Assembly (NCBI GenBank): GCA_949499045.1
Contig: CATEEE010000039.1
Location: forward strand, 3,938-67,937
Length of the DNA stretch: 64,000 bases
Direction of reading: 5' to 3'
DNA from: Marinobacterium sp. xm-d-530
GTDB lineage: Bacteria; Pseudomonadota; Gammaproteobacteria; Pseudomonadales; Balneatricaceae
Of the stretch, positions 56,287 through 64,000 are shown in pieces. The notes under the pieces were generated by a model that searched no databases, was not told where the DNA came from, and worked only from the letters and a program-made list of their open reading frames with translations. Each line of letters begins with the position of its first letter. Position 1 is the stretch's first letter. A program made the position numbers and the translations under genes.

Positions 56287-56850
56287 ATGAGCGCGCCAGA
56301 TTTTGATCAACTAGCCAATTTAATGATTGAAGAGGGAGCCATTGCTTTTTCCCCCTCCGAACTGCATGGTGCGATCGTTGGGCAGCTCACAGCCGCTAGA
56401 CGTTTTGATAAGACAACTCTTGAGGCGTTTTGTGTCACTCAGTTGGATATCACTCGTATCGCTCTTGAGAGCAGTAGCGAGAAGTTGATGGCACTCTACA
56501 CTCAGATTTTAGAACAGCTGGAATCATCCGCGTTTGAATTGGCTATTTTGCTACCGGATGATGAGCAGTCCCTGGCTGAGCGTGCAGAGCATTTAGGGCT
56601 TTGGGTGACTGGTTTCTTGGCAGGATTTGGCATGGCGATCGGTGATCAAGGGCAGCACCTATCCAATGATGCGCAAGATGGTCTGAAAGACTTGGTGCAG
56701 ATTGCTCAAATTGAAGCAGATGGTCAGGCAGAAGAGGATGAAAACCTTCTGATGGAGGTTGAGGAGTACGTTCGCATGGCGGCCATGTTGTTGTTTAGTG
56801 AATGTAATAAAGTGGAGTCTACTGAGGCTGATAAGCCGGTAATGCACTGA
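56287..56850 (+). CDS. ygfB: UPF0149 family protein YgfB
   Basis: A 187-residue soluble protein of the YgfB/YecA family; length and the segments FSPSELHGAIVGQLTAAR near residue 22, HLGLWVTGFLAGFGMAI near 109 and VEEYVRMAAMLLFSEC near 157 are typical. The molecular function is not settled in most species. The gene opens a run of four (ygfB-pepP-ubiH-ubiI) with short overlaps. The last base of its TGA is the first base of the pepP ATG. The divergent neighbour is the zapA unit. Confidence 0.92.
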   Translation: MSAPDFDQLANLMIEEGAIAFSPSELHGAIVGQLTAARRFDKTTLEAFCVTQLDITRIALESSSEKLMALYTQILEQLESSAFELAILLPDDEQSLAERAEHLGLWVTGFLAGFGMAIGDQGQHLSNDAQDGLKDLVQIAQIEADGQAEEDENLLMEVEEYVRMAAMLLFSECNKVESTEADKPVMH

Positions 56851-58163
56851 TGAAAATTGATCTCTCTATCTATAAAGAGCGCCGAGCAAAGCTGCTCTCT
56901 GAGCTACCTGATAATTCGGTCATGATTGTCGCTGCGGCCTCTCTGGTAAGTCGCAACGCCGACGCTGAGTATCCGTTTAGACAGTCGAGCGATTTCTACT
57001 ACCTTACTGGATTTAATGAGCCGGATGGCTTGTTGCTTCTAAAGCCGGGTTCAGATCAGTCGGTCGTGTTGTTCTGCCAGCCACGTGATCCTGAAATGGA
57101 GATCTGGACAGGTTACAGAGCAGGTCCAGAGGGCTGCATAGAGACCTATGGTGCCGATGCCGCCTACAATCTTTCAGAGATTGATCAACAAATTCCCTCG
57201 TTGATCGATGGTGTTGATCAGCTTTTCTATCCCTTGGCTCGTGATGCTGCTCTGGATTCTCGGGTTAAAGGGTGGATTCAGGATTTAGCAAAACGCGTTC
57301 GTGCTGGCGCTGAAGTACCCAAGGCCTTGAGTGATTCAGACCCTATTTTGCATGAGATGCGCCTGTTCAAATCCGATGCTGAGATTGCCATCATGCAGCG
57401 AGCTGCCGATATCTCTGCCCAGGCTCATGTCAAAGCAATGCAGCAGTGCGCCGTCGGAATGAATGAGTTTCAACTGGAAGCGATTATTCAGAGTCACTGC
57501 ATGGCTGAGGGCGCTCGCTTTCAAGCCTATACACCTATTGTGGCGGCAGGAAGAAATGCCTGTATTCTCCACTACATCGATAACGATCAGTCTATTCATG
57601 ACGGTGATCTCATTCTGATCGATGCGGGTTGTGAGCTAGATAACTATGCCAGTGACATAACTCGCACTTTCCCAGCCAATGGCCAATTCAGTCATGAGCA
57701 GCAAGCGATCTATCAACTGGTGTTGAATGCGAATAAGGCCTGTATTGCAGCGGTGAAACCCGGTTGTAACTGGGACGCTTTGCATCAGTTGTCAGTTACT
57801 ATATTGACCGAAGGATTGGTCGAACTTGGGCTCCTATCCGGTGAGGTGGATCAGTTGATTGAGTCAGGCGCGTTCCGTCGATTCTATATGCACCGCGTAG
57901 GGCACTGGTTGGGTATGGATGTTCATGATGTAGGATCCTATCGTGTTGAAGGTGAGTGGCGCGAGCTTGCACCTGGAATTGTTACGACCATTGAGCCGGG
58001 CTTGTATATAGCGCCTGATGACCACTCCGTGGAAGAGCGTTGGCGTGGTATAGGCGTTCGTATTGAAGATGATGTCCTGGTGACTGAGGATGGTGCGCGG
58101 GTATTAACCTCTGCGGTGCCTAAAGAGATCGATGAGATAGAGGCATTGATGCGCCGTGCATGA
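56850..58163 (+). CDS. pepP: Xaa-Pro aminopeptidase P
   Basis: A 437-residue dimanganese peptidase that removes N-terminal residues preceding proline. The N-terminal creatinase-like domain (about 1-170) leads to a pita-bread catalytic domain. Metal ligands are the Asp in ILIDAGCELDNYASDITRTF (two), His in MHRVGHWLGMDVHDVG near 350, Glu in TTIEPGLYIAP and Glu in GIGVRIEDDVLVTEDG near the end. Length is near the E. coli enzyme (441). It overlaps ubiH by eight bases. The ygfB-pepP-ubiH-ubiI-gcvTH order is the E. coli order. Confidence 0.95.
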   Translation: MKIDLSIYKERRAKLLSELPDNSVMIVAAASLVSRNADAEYPFRQSSDFYYLTGFNEPDGLLLLKPGSDQSVVLFCQPRDPEMEIWTGYRAGPEGCIETYGADAAYNLSEIDQQIPSLIDGVDQLFYPLARDAALDSRVKGWIQDLAKRVRAGAEVPKALSDSDPILHEMRLFKSDAEIAIMQRAADISAQAHVKAMQQCAVGMNEFQLEAIIQSHCMAEGARFQAYTPIVAAGRNACILHYIDNDQSIHDGDLILIDAGCELDNYASDITRTFPANGQFSHEQQAIYQLVLNANKACIAAVKPGCNWDALHQLSVTILTEGLVELGLLSGEVDQLIESGAFRRFYMHRVGHWLGMDVHDVGSYRVEGEWRELAPGIVTTIEPGLYIAPDDHSVEERWRGIGVRIEDDVLVTEDGARVLTSAVPKEIDEIEALMRRA

Positions 58164-59412
58164 ATCGCAGTTTGATCTAATCATTTGTGGTGGAGGCATG
58201 GTTGGCGCCAGTTTGGTTGCCGCACTGGTTCCCTCAGCGCAATCTTTAGGTCTGAAAATTGCTCTTATTGAGCAGAGCCCAATGCAGGCTAAGCCTAACC
58301 CTGAATTTCAGCCCAGTTTTGATGCGCGCTCTACCGCACTGGCTTATGGCTCCCGAACCGCCTTTGAATCGATGGGTCTGTGGGAGCTGCTCTATGAACA
58401 TCTCACTCCAATCGATCGGATTCATGTGTCAAACAGAGGTCACTGGGGTCAAACGACCATGAGCGCCGAACAAGAGCGTGTCGACGCGCTTGGCTATGTT
58501 GTAGAGAACCACTGGTTGGGTCAGGTGCTCATGAGTTCAGTACTCTCTGCTCGAGATCAGGTTGAACTCTATTCGCCAGCCACCGTTGAATCGGTTGAGT
58601 GGGTGGATGGTCAGCGTCATGTCGTGATTGATCAAGACGGTGAGTCGACCACTTTAACAGCCCCACTGGTGGTAATGGCCGATGGCGGACGTTCTGAGCT
58701 TAGGCAGCGAATGGGGATTGAGTATCGCCAGACGCCCTATCATCAGCATGCCCTGATCGCCAACGTAGAGATTGATCGCCCGCATCAGGGTGTGGCCTAC
58801 GAGCGCTTTACAGAGAGTGGGCCCATTGCACTTCTTCCGATTGAGGATCATGAAGGGCGCCATCGCATGGGGTTGGTTTGGACGCTGTCTGACGATCAGG
58901 TTGAAATGCGTATGGAGCAGGACGATCAGCCATTTTTGACTGCTTTGCAAAATGCATTTGGCTACCGAGCAGGTCGCCTGGTCGGAGTAGGTGAGCGTTT
59001 TAGTTATCCTTTGCATCTCACTTTGGCCGATGAGCAGGCCCGTCGTGGTTTGGTGGTGCTTGGCAACGCAGCGCATGCTCTGCACCCTATTGCGGGACAG
59101 GGTTTTAATTTGGCACTGCGCGGTGTCTGTGAGTTAGCCGAGCAGGTGATGTTGGCTAAGCAAGCAGGCCAAGATATTGGTTCATTATCCATGCTGGAAG
59201 AGTTCATTGAAGGACGCAGAAAAGATCAAAGTCGTACCATTGGCTTTGGGGACTCTGCATTGAAAATCTTTAGTTCTAGTAACCCTGCTATGCGTTTGGG
59301 TCGCAGCTTGGCTCTGCAAACTTTAGATCTGATTCCATCGGCACGAACCCTATTGGCAAGAGCGGCGATGGGTTTAGATACCCCGGCAGCGAGGTTGAAG
59401 TCTAATGACTGA
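58156..59412 (+). CDS. ubiH: 2-octaprenyl-6-methoxyphenol hydroxylase UbiH
   Basis: A 418-residue FAD monooxygenase acting in ubiquinone ring hydroxylation. FAD fold LIICGGGMVGASLVAAL near residue 9; DG motif VVMADGGRSELRQRM near 173; second FAD motif VLGNAAHALHPIAGQGFNLA near 295. The position directly after pepP is that of UbiH in E. coli. UbiH and UbiI resemble each other, so the split between the two genes rests on this order. It overlaps pepP by eight bases and the next gene by eight. Confidence 0.9.
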   Translation: MHESQFDLIICGGGMVGASLVAALVPSAQSLGLKIALIEQSPMQAKPNPEFQPSFDARSTALAYGSRTAFESMGLWELLYEHLTPIDRIHVSNRGHWGQTTMSAEQERVDALGYVVENHWLGQVLMSSVLSARDQVELYSPATVESVEWVDGQRHVVIDQDGESTTLTAPLVVMADGGRSELRQRMGIEYRQTPYHQHALIANVEIDRPHQGVAYERFTESGPIALLPIEDHEGRHRMGLVWTLSDDQVEMRMEQDDQPFLTALQNAFGYRAGRLVGVGERFSYPLHLTLADEQARRGLVVLGNAAHALHPIAGQGFNLALRGVCELAEQVMLAKQAGQDIGSLSMLEEFIEGRRKDQSRTIGFGDSALKIFSSSNPAMRLGRSLALQTLDLIPSARTLLARAAMGLDTPAARLKSND

Positions 59413-60697
59413 CGTGAATGCGGTTCGTTCAGTGGACGTTGCTGTTACTGGTGCAGGTATGACCGGCCTAGCTGCGGCGATTCAACTTGCAGATCTTGGT
59501 TTGAACGTTGAGGTGCTGGATCAGTTTGGTATGGATCTATCATCCATAGATGATCAGGCCGACCAGCTTATGCGGGGGGCTTTTGATTCTCGTGTAAGTG
59601 CTCTCACACTGGCCTCTGTAGAGTTGCTTAAATCGCTGGGGGCTTGGTCTCATATACTCGGATGGCGCGCAGAACCTTATGAAAAAATGCATGTTTGGGA
59701 TGGCGAGAGTCGTGGTGAGGTCGATTTTGACTGTTTCGATATACATGAGAAACAGTTGGGCTTTATTGTAGAGAATCGCCTGATTGTGTTGGCGCTATTA
59801 AAGGCAGCACTGAACCGAAAGACTCTTAAACTGAATTTTGCTTCACGTATAAAAGCACTGGGTCGATTCGAAGAGTCCAGACGACTCATTGAGCTCGAAG
59901 ATGGTGATCTTTTGTCAGCTCAGCTTGTGGTGGGTGCTGACGGTGCGCACTCCAATACACGTAAACAGTTGGGGTTGGCGACTCATGAGTGGGACTATGG
60001 TCAGCACGCTGTTGTTGCAACGCTTGAGATGACTCAACCACATCAACACACCTGTTGGCAGCGTTTCACAGAAGATGGGCCGTTGGCACTACTACCTCTT
60101 AAAACCTCCAGTGCAAATAAGGTTTCTTTGGTCTGGTCGACCTCGCCAAAACATGCGGCTGAACTACTAGAGATGGATCAGGATGCATTTTGTGGAGCGG
60201 TCAGCTTTGGTTCTCGTGATGTGTTGGGTCAAGCGATTTCAGCAAGTGGTATTCAAATGGTGCCTCTAAGACAGCGCCATGCTAAGCGCTATGCCGTTGA
60301 TGGAGGAGTGTTGATCGGTGATGCTGCGCACACCATCCATCCGCTTGCAGGCCAGGGTGCTAATTTAGGATTTTTAGACAGTGCGGCGCTACACGATGTG
60401 ATCGAGCAGGCGCAGATGCGGCGCGAAAAGATCGGTGATGTGAAAGTATTAAAGCGTTATGAGCGTTCAAGACAGCTGAGCAATTTAAAAATGAGCGCCG
60501 CGATGGAAGGATTTAGACGCCTATTCTCACCACAGCCGGCTCCAGTCGAATGGGCACGCAGTATCGGGATGCGCCTTTTTAATCGTGTAGAACCGATCAA
60601 ACAGCACATTATGTCAGAGGCGATGGGGATCTCCGGTGAGCTTCCGACTCGTATGCGAAGATCTGTATCGGGTAGGGTTGATCAAAGATTGAACTAA
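59405..60697 (+). CDS. ubiI: UbiH/UbiI/VisC-type FAD-dependent hydroxylase (UbiI position)
   Basis: A 430-residue FAD monooxygenase related to UbiH. FAD fold VAVTGAGMTGLAAAIQLADL near residue 12, DG motif VVGADGAHSNTRKQL near 178 and VLIGDAAHTIHPLAGQGANL near 303. In E. coli the gene in this place (visC/ubiI) performs C5 hydroxylation of the ubiquinone precursor. An internal insertion near residues 41-56 (SSIDDQADQLMRGAFDSRVS) resembles UbiI proteins. It overlaps ubiH by eight bases and ends 81 bases before gcvT. Confidence 0.85.
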   Translation: MTDVNAVRSVDVAVTGAGMTGLAAAIQLADLGLNVEVLDQFGMDLSSIDDQADQLMRGAFDSRVSALTLASVELLKSLGAWSHILGWRAEPYEKMHVWDGESRGEVDFDCFDIHEKQLGFIVENRLIVLALLKAALNRKTLKLNFASRIKALGRFEESRRLIELEDGDLLSAQLVVGADGAHSNTRKQLGLATHEWDYGQHAVVATLEMTQPHQHTCWQRFTEDGPLALLPLKTSSANKVSLVWSTSPKHAAELLEMDQDAFCGAVSFGSRDVLGQAISASGIQMVPLRQRHAKRYAVDGGVLIGDAAHTIHPLAGQGANLGFLDSAALHDVIEQAQMRREKIGDVKVLKRYERSRQLSNLKMSAAMEGFRRLFSPQPAPVEWARSIGMRLFNRVEPIKQHIMSEAMGISGELPTRMRRSVSGRVDQRLN

Positions 60698-60778
60698 ACC
60701 CAGTTTAAGGTAAACTTCATGCCCCTTTTTGAAGCTTCGTTATTTAACGAGGTTTGTTGATTGAATACAGGACTGTAA

Positions 60779-61882
60779 ATGGGACACAAAACTCCACTCT
60801 ATGAGTTGCATGAATCAATGGGCGGTAAGCTTGTCGATTTCGGCGGTTGGGATATGCCATTGCACTATGGTTCTCAGCTAGAAGAGCACAACATCGTGCG
60901 CCAAGGTGCAGGCATGTTCGATGTGTCGCATATGACTATTGTTGATGTGTCAGGTCAGGAAGCGCGAAAGTACCTTCAATATCTTGTTGCCAATGATGTT
61001 GCACGTCTAGAGATCAAGGGTAAGGCGCTCTATACAGCCATGCTTAATGAACAGGGCGGTATCATTGATGATCTTATTATCTACCTAATGACCGACAAGG
61101 GTTCTTCAAACGAGTGGTATCGTTTGGTTGTTAACTGTGCGACGCGCGAAAAAGACTTAGCCTGGATGGCAGATCGTGCGATCGGTTTTGATGTGACGTT
61201 GAATGAGCAGCCTGAATTGGCCATGGTCGCGGTGCAGGGTCCTAAAGCGCGCGCAAGCGTTGCAGCGCTTCTTGGTGGATCACGTGAGCAAGCTATTAAT
61301 GAATTGCCCGTCTTCCAAGGATTTGAATCGGAAGGTTGGTTCATTGCTCGCACCGGTTATACCGGCGAGGATGGTCTTGAGATTATGGTGCCCGATGATG
61401 AAGTGGCTCAGTTTTGGTCTGCATTAGCTGAAGCGGGTGTTGCTCCTTGTGGTTTAGGTGCTCGTGATACGCTTCGCCTTGAGGCTGGCATGAACCTATA
61501 CGGCAGCGATATGACCGATGCCGTGACCCCTTTGGAGTCGGGTATTGCTTGGTCAGTAGCGTTTGAACCTGCTGATCGACAGTTTGTTGGCCGTGAAGTT
61601 CTTGACCAACAAAAAGCGAATGGCGGCTACAACAAATTAGTTGGCTTGGTGCTGGAAACAAGAGGTGTCTTAAGAGGGCATCAGCGTGTTATTGTTGACG
61701 GTGTCGGTGAGGGTGAAATTACCAGTGGTACCTTCTCCCCAACATTAGGATTCTCAGTCGCTCTGGCTCGAGTTCCTGCAGGTACTGGCGCTGCTGCGAA
61801 AGTAGAGATGCGTGGAAAAGAGATCGATGTTCGAGTCGTCCGTCCGCCTTTCGTTCGTAACGGTAAAAAAGTTTTTGAATAA
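60779..61882 (+). CDS. gcvT: Glycine cleavage system T protein (aminomethyltransferase)
   Basis: A 367-residue folate enzyme that moves the one-carbon unit from aminomethyl-lipoyl GcvH to tetrahydrofolate, releasing ammonia. Marks are [20 protein letters not shown] at the start, [20 protein letters not shown] near residue 39, the active-site region [11 protein letters not shown] near 91, [16 protein letters not shown] near 190 and [20 protein letters not shown] near 221. The 81-bp gap upstream is too short for a tandem glycine riboswitch and shows none. gcvH follows after 19 bases; gcvP does not. Confidence 0.96.
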   Translation: MGHKTPLYELHESMGGKLVDFGGWDMPLHYGSQLEEHNIVRQGAGMFDVSHMTIVDVSGQEARKYLQYLVANDVARLEIKGKALYTAMLNEQGGIIDDLIIYLMTDKGSSNEWYRLVVNCATREKDLAWMADRAIGFDVTLNEQPELAMVAVQGPKARASVAALLGGSREQAINELPVFQGFESEGWFIARTGYTGEDGLEIMVPDDEVAQFWSALAEAGVAPCGLGARDTLRLEAGMNLYGSDMTDAVTPLESGIAWSVAFEPADRQFVGREVLDQQKANGGYNKLVGLVLETRGVLRGHQRVIVDGVGEGEITSGTFSPTLGFSVALARVPAGTGAAAKVEMRGKEIDVRVVRPPFVRNGKKVFE

Positions 61883-61901
61883 TCAGATCAGGTGATAAAA
61901 G

Positions 61902-62291
61902 ATGAGTAACGTTCCTGGCGAATTAAAGTATGTAAGCAGCCACGAGTGGATCCGTGTTGAGGGTGATGGGACTGTAACGATCGGTGTTACAGATCACGCG
62001 CAAGAAGCACTTGGTGATGTGGTATTTGTTGAATTACCAGACATGGATGCAGAGGTGTCTGCTGGTGATGATGCAGGTGTGGTTGAGTCTGTTAAAGCGG
62101 CATCTGATATCTACGCACCGGTGAGTGGTGTCGTCGTTGCTATCAACGAAGACCTTGAAGATGCGCCAGAGATGGTTAATAGCGATCCTTACGGCGATGG
62201 CTGGTTCTTCAAGCTTCAATTAACTGATGAAAGTGAATTGGATGATCTTTTAAGCGCTGACGAGTATTCAGCCGCTTGCGAAGAAGAGTAA
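61902..62291 (+). CDS. gcvH: Glycine cleavage system H protein
   Basis: A 129-residue lipoyl carrier protein that shuttles the aminomethyl group between the P, T and L proteins. The lipoylated residue is Lys65 in [18 protein letters not shown]. The N-terminal [20 protein letters not shown] and the C-terminal [16 protein letters not shown] fit the family. Length matches E. coli GcvH (129). It ends the gcvTH pair with a strong terminator; the decarboxylase gcvP usually found next is absent from this window. Confidence 0.96.
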   Translation: MSNVPGELKYVSSHEWIRVEGDGTVTIGVTDHAQEALGDVVFVELPDMDAEVSAGDDAGVVESVKAASDIYAPVSGVVVAINEDLEDAPEMVNSDPYGDGWFFKLQLTDESELDDLLSADEYSAACEEE

Positions 62292-62306
62292 TCTGATCCC
62301 ATTGAA

Positions 62307-62357
62307 ACCCCGGTTGGCTTGAAATTTTCAGTGCCAACCGGGGTATTTTTATTTTTG
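62307..62357 (+). terminator. Rho-independent terminator of gcvTH
   Basis: An 11-bp stem CCCCGGTTGGC (62309-62319) with GCCAACCGGGG (62334-62344) and a T-rich tail. Confidence 0.9.
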
Positions 62358-62368
62358 GTAATCGCTAC

Positions 62369-63565
62369 ATGAATGCAAAATCTTTAGTTCTACAGCAGGG
62401 TGCAGATCGCCGTCTTCGTGGCGGGCACGTCTGGATCTACAGTAATGAGGTGGACAATAAAGCCTCACCACTGAAAAACTTTGAGGTGGGGGAGCAGGTC
62501 CAGGTTGTAGATTCCCAAGGTCGTCCGAGAGGCAGTGCGATTATCAACCCTAATACCTTGATCTGTGGTCGCCTGTTTAGTCGTGACCCAGAACAAGAGC
62601 TCGATCGCTCGTTGATTGTGCATCGTCTCAATATTGCCCTGTCGTTGCGCGAGATGAGTTTTGATCAGCCCTGTTATCGCTTGGTGTATGGCGATTCGGA
62701 TGGTCTGCCTGGCTTGGTTATTGATCGTTACTACGACATCTTTGTAATCCAGATTTCGACGGCTGGGATGGAGAAGGTTCAGCATCATGTCATTGATGCT
62801 TTGAATAAGGTCTTTATGCCGTCCGCCATATTATTGCGTAATGACGGTAAGTTCCGTGAAACCGAAGGTCTTGAGGCCTACGTTGAGGTCGTTCAGGGCG
62901 AAGTCGGTGATCTGTCACCTCTGTCTGAAAATGGCGTTAATCTGGTTGCACCACTTTTAACCGGTCAAAAGACAGGTTGGTTCTATGATCACCGTGAGAA
63001 CCGAGCGCGCATGCAGACGATGGTTAAGGGTAAAAAGGTCCTTGATCTGTTCAGTTATGTGGGCGGCTGGGGTGCGCAAGCACTAGCAGCTGGAGCATCG
63101 GAAGTGGCCTGTGTGGATGCGTCAGCCGGTGCACTTGAAGTGGCCGAAGAGAATGCGCGTTTACAAAATGCTCTGCCTAAATTCAGGGCCTTGCGGGGCG
63201 ATGCCTTCGATATTTGTAAAACGCTGGTTGCCGATAAAGAACGCTTTGATGTAGTGATCGTCGATCCACCTGCCTTCATCATGCGCAAAAAAGATATTCG
63301 AAATGGAGAGCGTGCTTATGCACGCATCAATAACTTTGCGATGCGTCTGTTAAAACGTGGCGGTGTTCTGGTTTCTGCCTCGTGCTCAATGCACCTGCAG
63401 ACAGATCGCTTGGTCGACATGCTTAGAACCAATAGTCGTGAGCTTGATCGTCAGGGTCAAATTTTCGCACAGGGTTATCAAGGAGCGGATCATCCTATTC
63501 ACCCAGCGATCCCTGAAACTGAGTATCTAAAGGCCTATTTCATGCGCTTGTTGGCTAATGAGTGA
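62369..63565 (+). CDS. rlmI: 23S rRNA m5C1962 methyltransferase RlmI
   Basis: A 398-residue SAM-dependent RNA methyltransferase. An N-terminal PUA domain (about 1-75: LQQGADRRLRGGHVWIYSNE) leads to the central EEHEE domain and the Rossmann core with VLDLFSYVGGWGAQALAAGA near residue 222, VIVDPPAFIMRKKDI near 295 and catalytic-Cys loop LVSASCSMHLQTD near 334. Length equals E. coli RlmI (396). ATG 62369 lies 77 bases after the gcvH stop, past the terminator, so it should have its own promoter. It takes the place where gcvP lies in E. coli. Confidence 0.92.
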   Translation: MNAKSLVLQQGADRRLRGGHVWIYSNEVDNKASPLKNFEVGEQVQVVDSQGRPRGSAIINPNTLICGRLFSRDPEQELDRSLIVHRLNIALSLREMSFDQPCYRLVYGDSDGLPGLVIDRYYDIFVIQISTAGMEKVQHHVIDALNKVFMPSAILLRNDGKFRETEGLEAYVEVVQGEVGDLSPLSENGVNLVAPLLTGQKTGWFYDHRENRARMQTMVKGKKVLDLFSYVGGWGAQALAAGASEVACVDASAGALEVAEENARLQNALPKFRALRGDAFDICKTLVADKERFDVVIVDPPAFIMRKKDIRNGERAYARINNFAMRLLKRGGVLVSASCSMHLQTDRLVDMLRTNSRELDRQGQIFAQGYQGADHPIHPAIPETEYLKAYFMRLLANE

Positions 63566-63583
63566 TCAGATTCTTTGAAAGAG

Positions 63584-63612
63584 AAAAACGGGGCCTAGGC
63601 TCCGTTTTTTTT
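63584..63612 (+). terminator. Rho-independent terminator of rlmI
   Basis: ACGGGGCC and GGCTCCGT (63588-63605) form an 8-bp stem with one G-T pair around a two-base centre, followed by a run of eight T. Confidence 0.82.
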
Positions 63613-63712
63613 GTGCAAGATCATGTGATCGATCAATTGATCAGTTTGTGTGTGGAAAAAATAGAAATTTGAACCACAATGAAAGTGTGACTCTAATCGA
63701 TAGGAGAGAGTA

Positions 63713-64000
63713 ATGTTTTCTCAGAAACTGGTTTCAGATCTTATGGATGCTTCGGTTGTGCCTTTAAAAGAGTCTGTCTCTTTGGAAGCGGCGGTTGCCC
63801 ATCTCGTTGACTCCAATTACCCGGGTCTCCCTGTTGTTAACAGTGAGGGAAAAATTTCAGGGTTCTTGTCAGAGCATGATTGTCTGCGCTACCTCATCTC
63901 GAGTAGCTACTATCTTGATGATCGCACCTGTGTCAGTGACATCATGTATCGCCAACCATTGACGATCTCTCCAAAAGAGACGCTGTTGCAGTTGGCTGAG
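63713..64000 (+). CDS. CBS-domain protein (partial, C-terminus off the right edge)
   Basis: ATG 63713, with AGGAGAGAG just upstream, opens a frame of 96 codons that is still open at the edge. Residues about 8-62 (VSDLMDASVVPLKESVSLEA, YPGLPVVNSEGKISGFLSEH) form one CBS motif, and a second begins with VSDIMYRQPLTISPKE near 78, so a Bateman pair is expected. Such modules bind adenosyl ligands and regulate attached enzymes, channels or act alone. The small stand-alone form is likely from the N-terminal position of the CBS motif, but anything could follow off-window. Confidence 0.85.
   Translation, partial: MFSQKLVSDLMDASVVPLKESVSLEAAVAHLVDSNYPGLPVVNSEGKISGFLSEHDCLRYLISSSYYLDDRTCVSDIMYRQPLTISPKETLLQLAE

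Noticed and set aside
60698..60778. Glycine riboswitch before gcvT
   Set aside because: The 81-base gap is too short for a tandem glycine aptamer and shows no matching conserved core.
1..64000. CRISPR arrays, prophage and known defence systems
   Set aside because: No regularly spaced repeats, phage structural genes, Cas, restriction-modification, toxin-antitoxin or retron genes are recognisable in any part of the window.

Overview
The window reads as the chromosome of a marine gammaproteobacterium of the Oceanospirillales kind. This is inferred from gene order and protein character; no 16S or other taxonomic marker is present. Several blocks keep the classical gammaproteobacterial order: nudE-yrfG-hslR-hslO-pckA, trxA-rho, ubiD-fre, hemCDXY divergent from argH, and fau-6S RNA-zapA divergent from ygfB-pepP-ubiH-ubiI-gcvT-gcvH.

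Layout. 1-4.6 kb: an ABC-F ATPase cut by the left edge, a TIGR02444-type gene, a periplasmic FKBP isomerase, rsd and gshA. 4.7-8.4 kb: a DctB/DctD-type two-component pair. 8.4-16.5 kb: a membrane protein, divergent ilvA and rpiA, a 40-residue membrane peptide, the YbbAP ABC exporter divergent from a TesA-type esterase, and sodB. 16.5-20.9 kb: the nudE to pckA block. 20.9-24.6 kb: three disabled catabolic genes. A P450-reductase fusion and an aldehyde dehydrogenase meet head to head, both without their 5' parts, and an MFS transporter carries an early stop. 25.1-32.2 kb: an intact LysR gene and a tight seven-gene operon encoding a D-glutamate-cyclase-like protein, a three-part TRAP transporter and 5-oxoprolinase PxpABC. 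32.4-34.85 kb: an IS66-family insertion with target duplication and a doubly frameshifted transposase. 35-42.7 kb: a nucleoside-recognition membrane protein, trxA, rho, ubiD, fre, ybaK and acetoacetyl-CoA synthetase. 42.8-45.4 kb: a 3-hydroxybenzoate 4-monooxygenase-like gene divergent from a MarR regulator, with two related operator-like palindromes between them. 45.6-64 kb: a cold-shock gene, folD, heme synthesis, argH, gcvR, an AEC carrier, the 6S RNA region, ubiquinone hydroxylases, gcvTH, rlmI and a CBS-domain protein cut by the right edge.

The accessory part is 20.9-34.9 kb. The most coherent unit there is the oxoproline operon. Its gene set suggests import of a carboxylate, cyclization of D-glutamate to 5-oxoproline (or use of imported oxoproline), and ATP-driven ring opening to glutamate. 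Next to it lies a decayed P450/aldehyde dehydrogenase/transporter cluster that seems to have lost its shared promoter region in one deletion. I found no CRISPR array, prophage, tRNA, rRNA or recognisable defence system.
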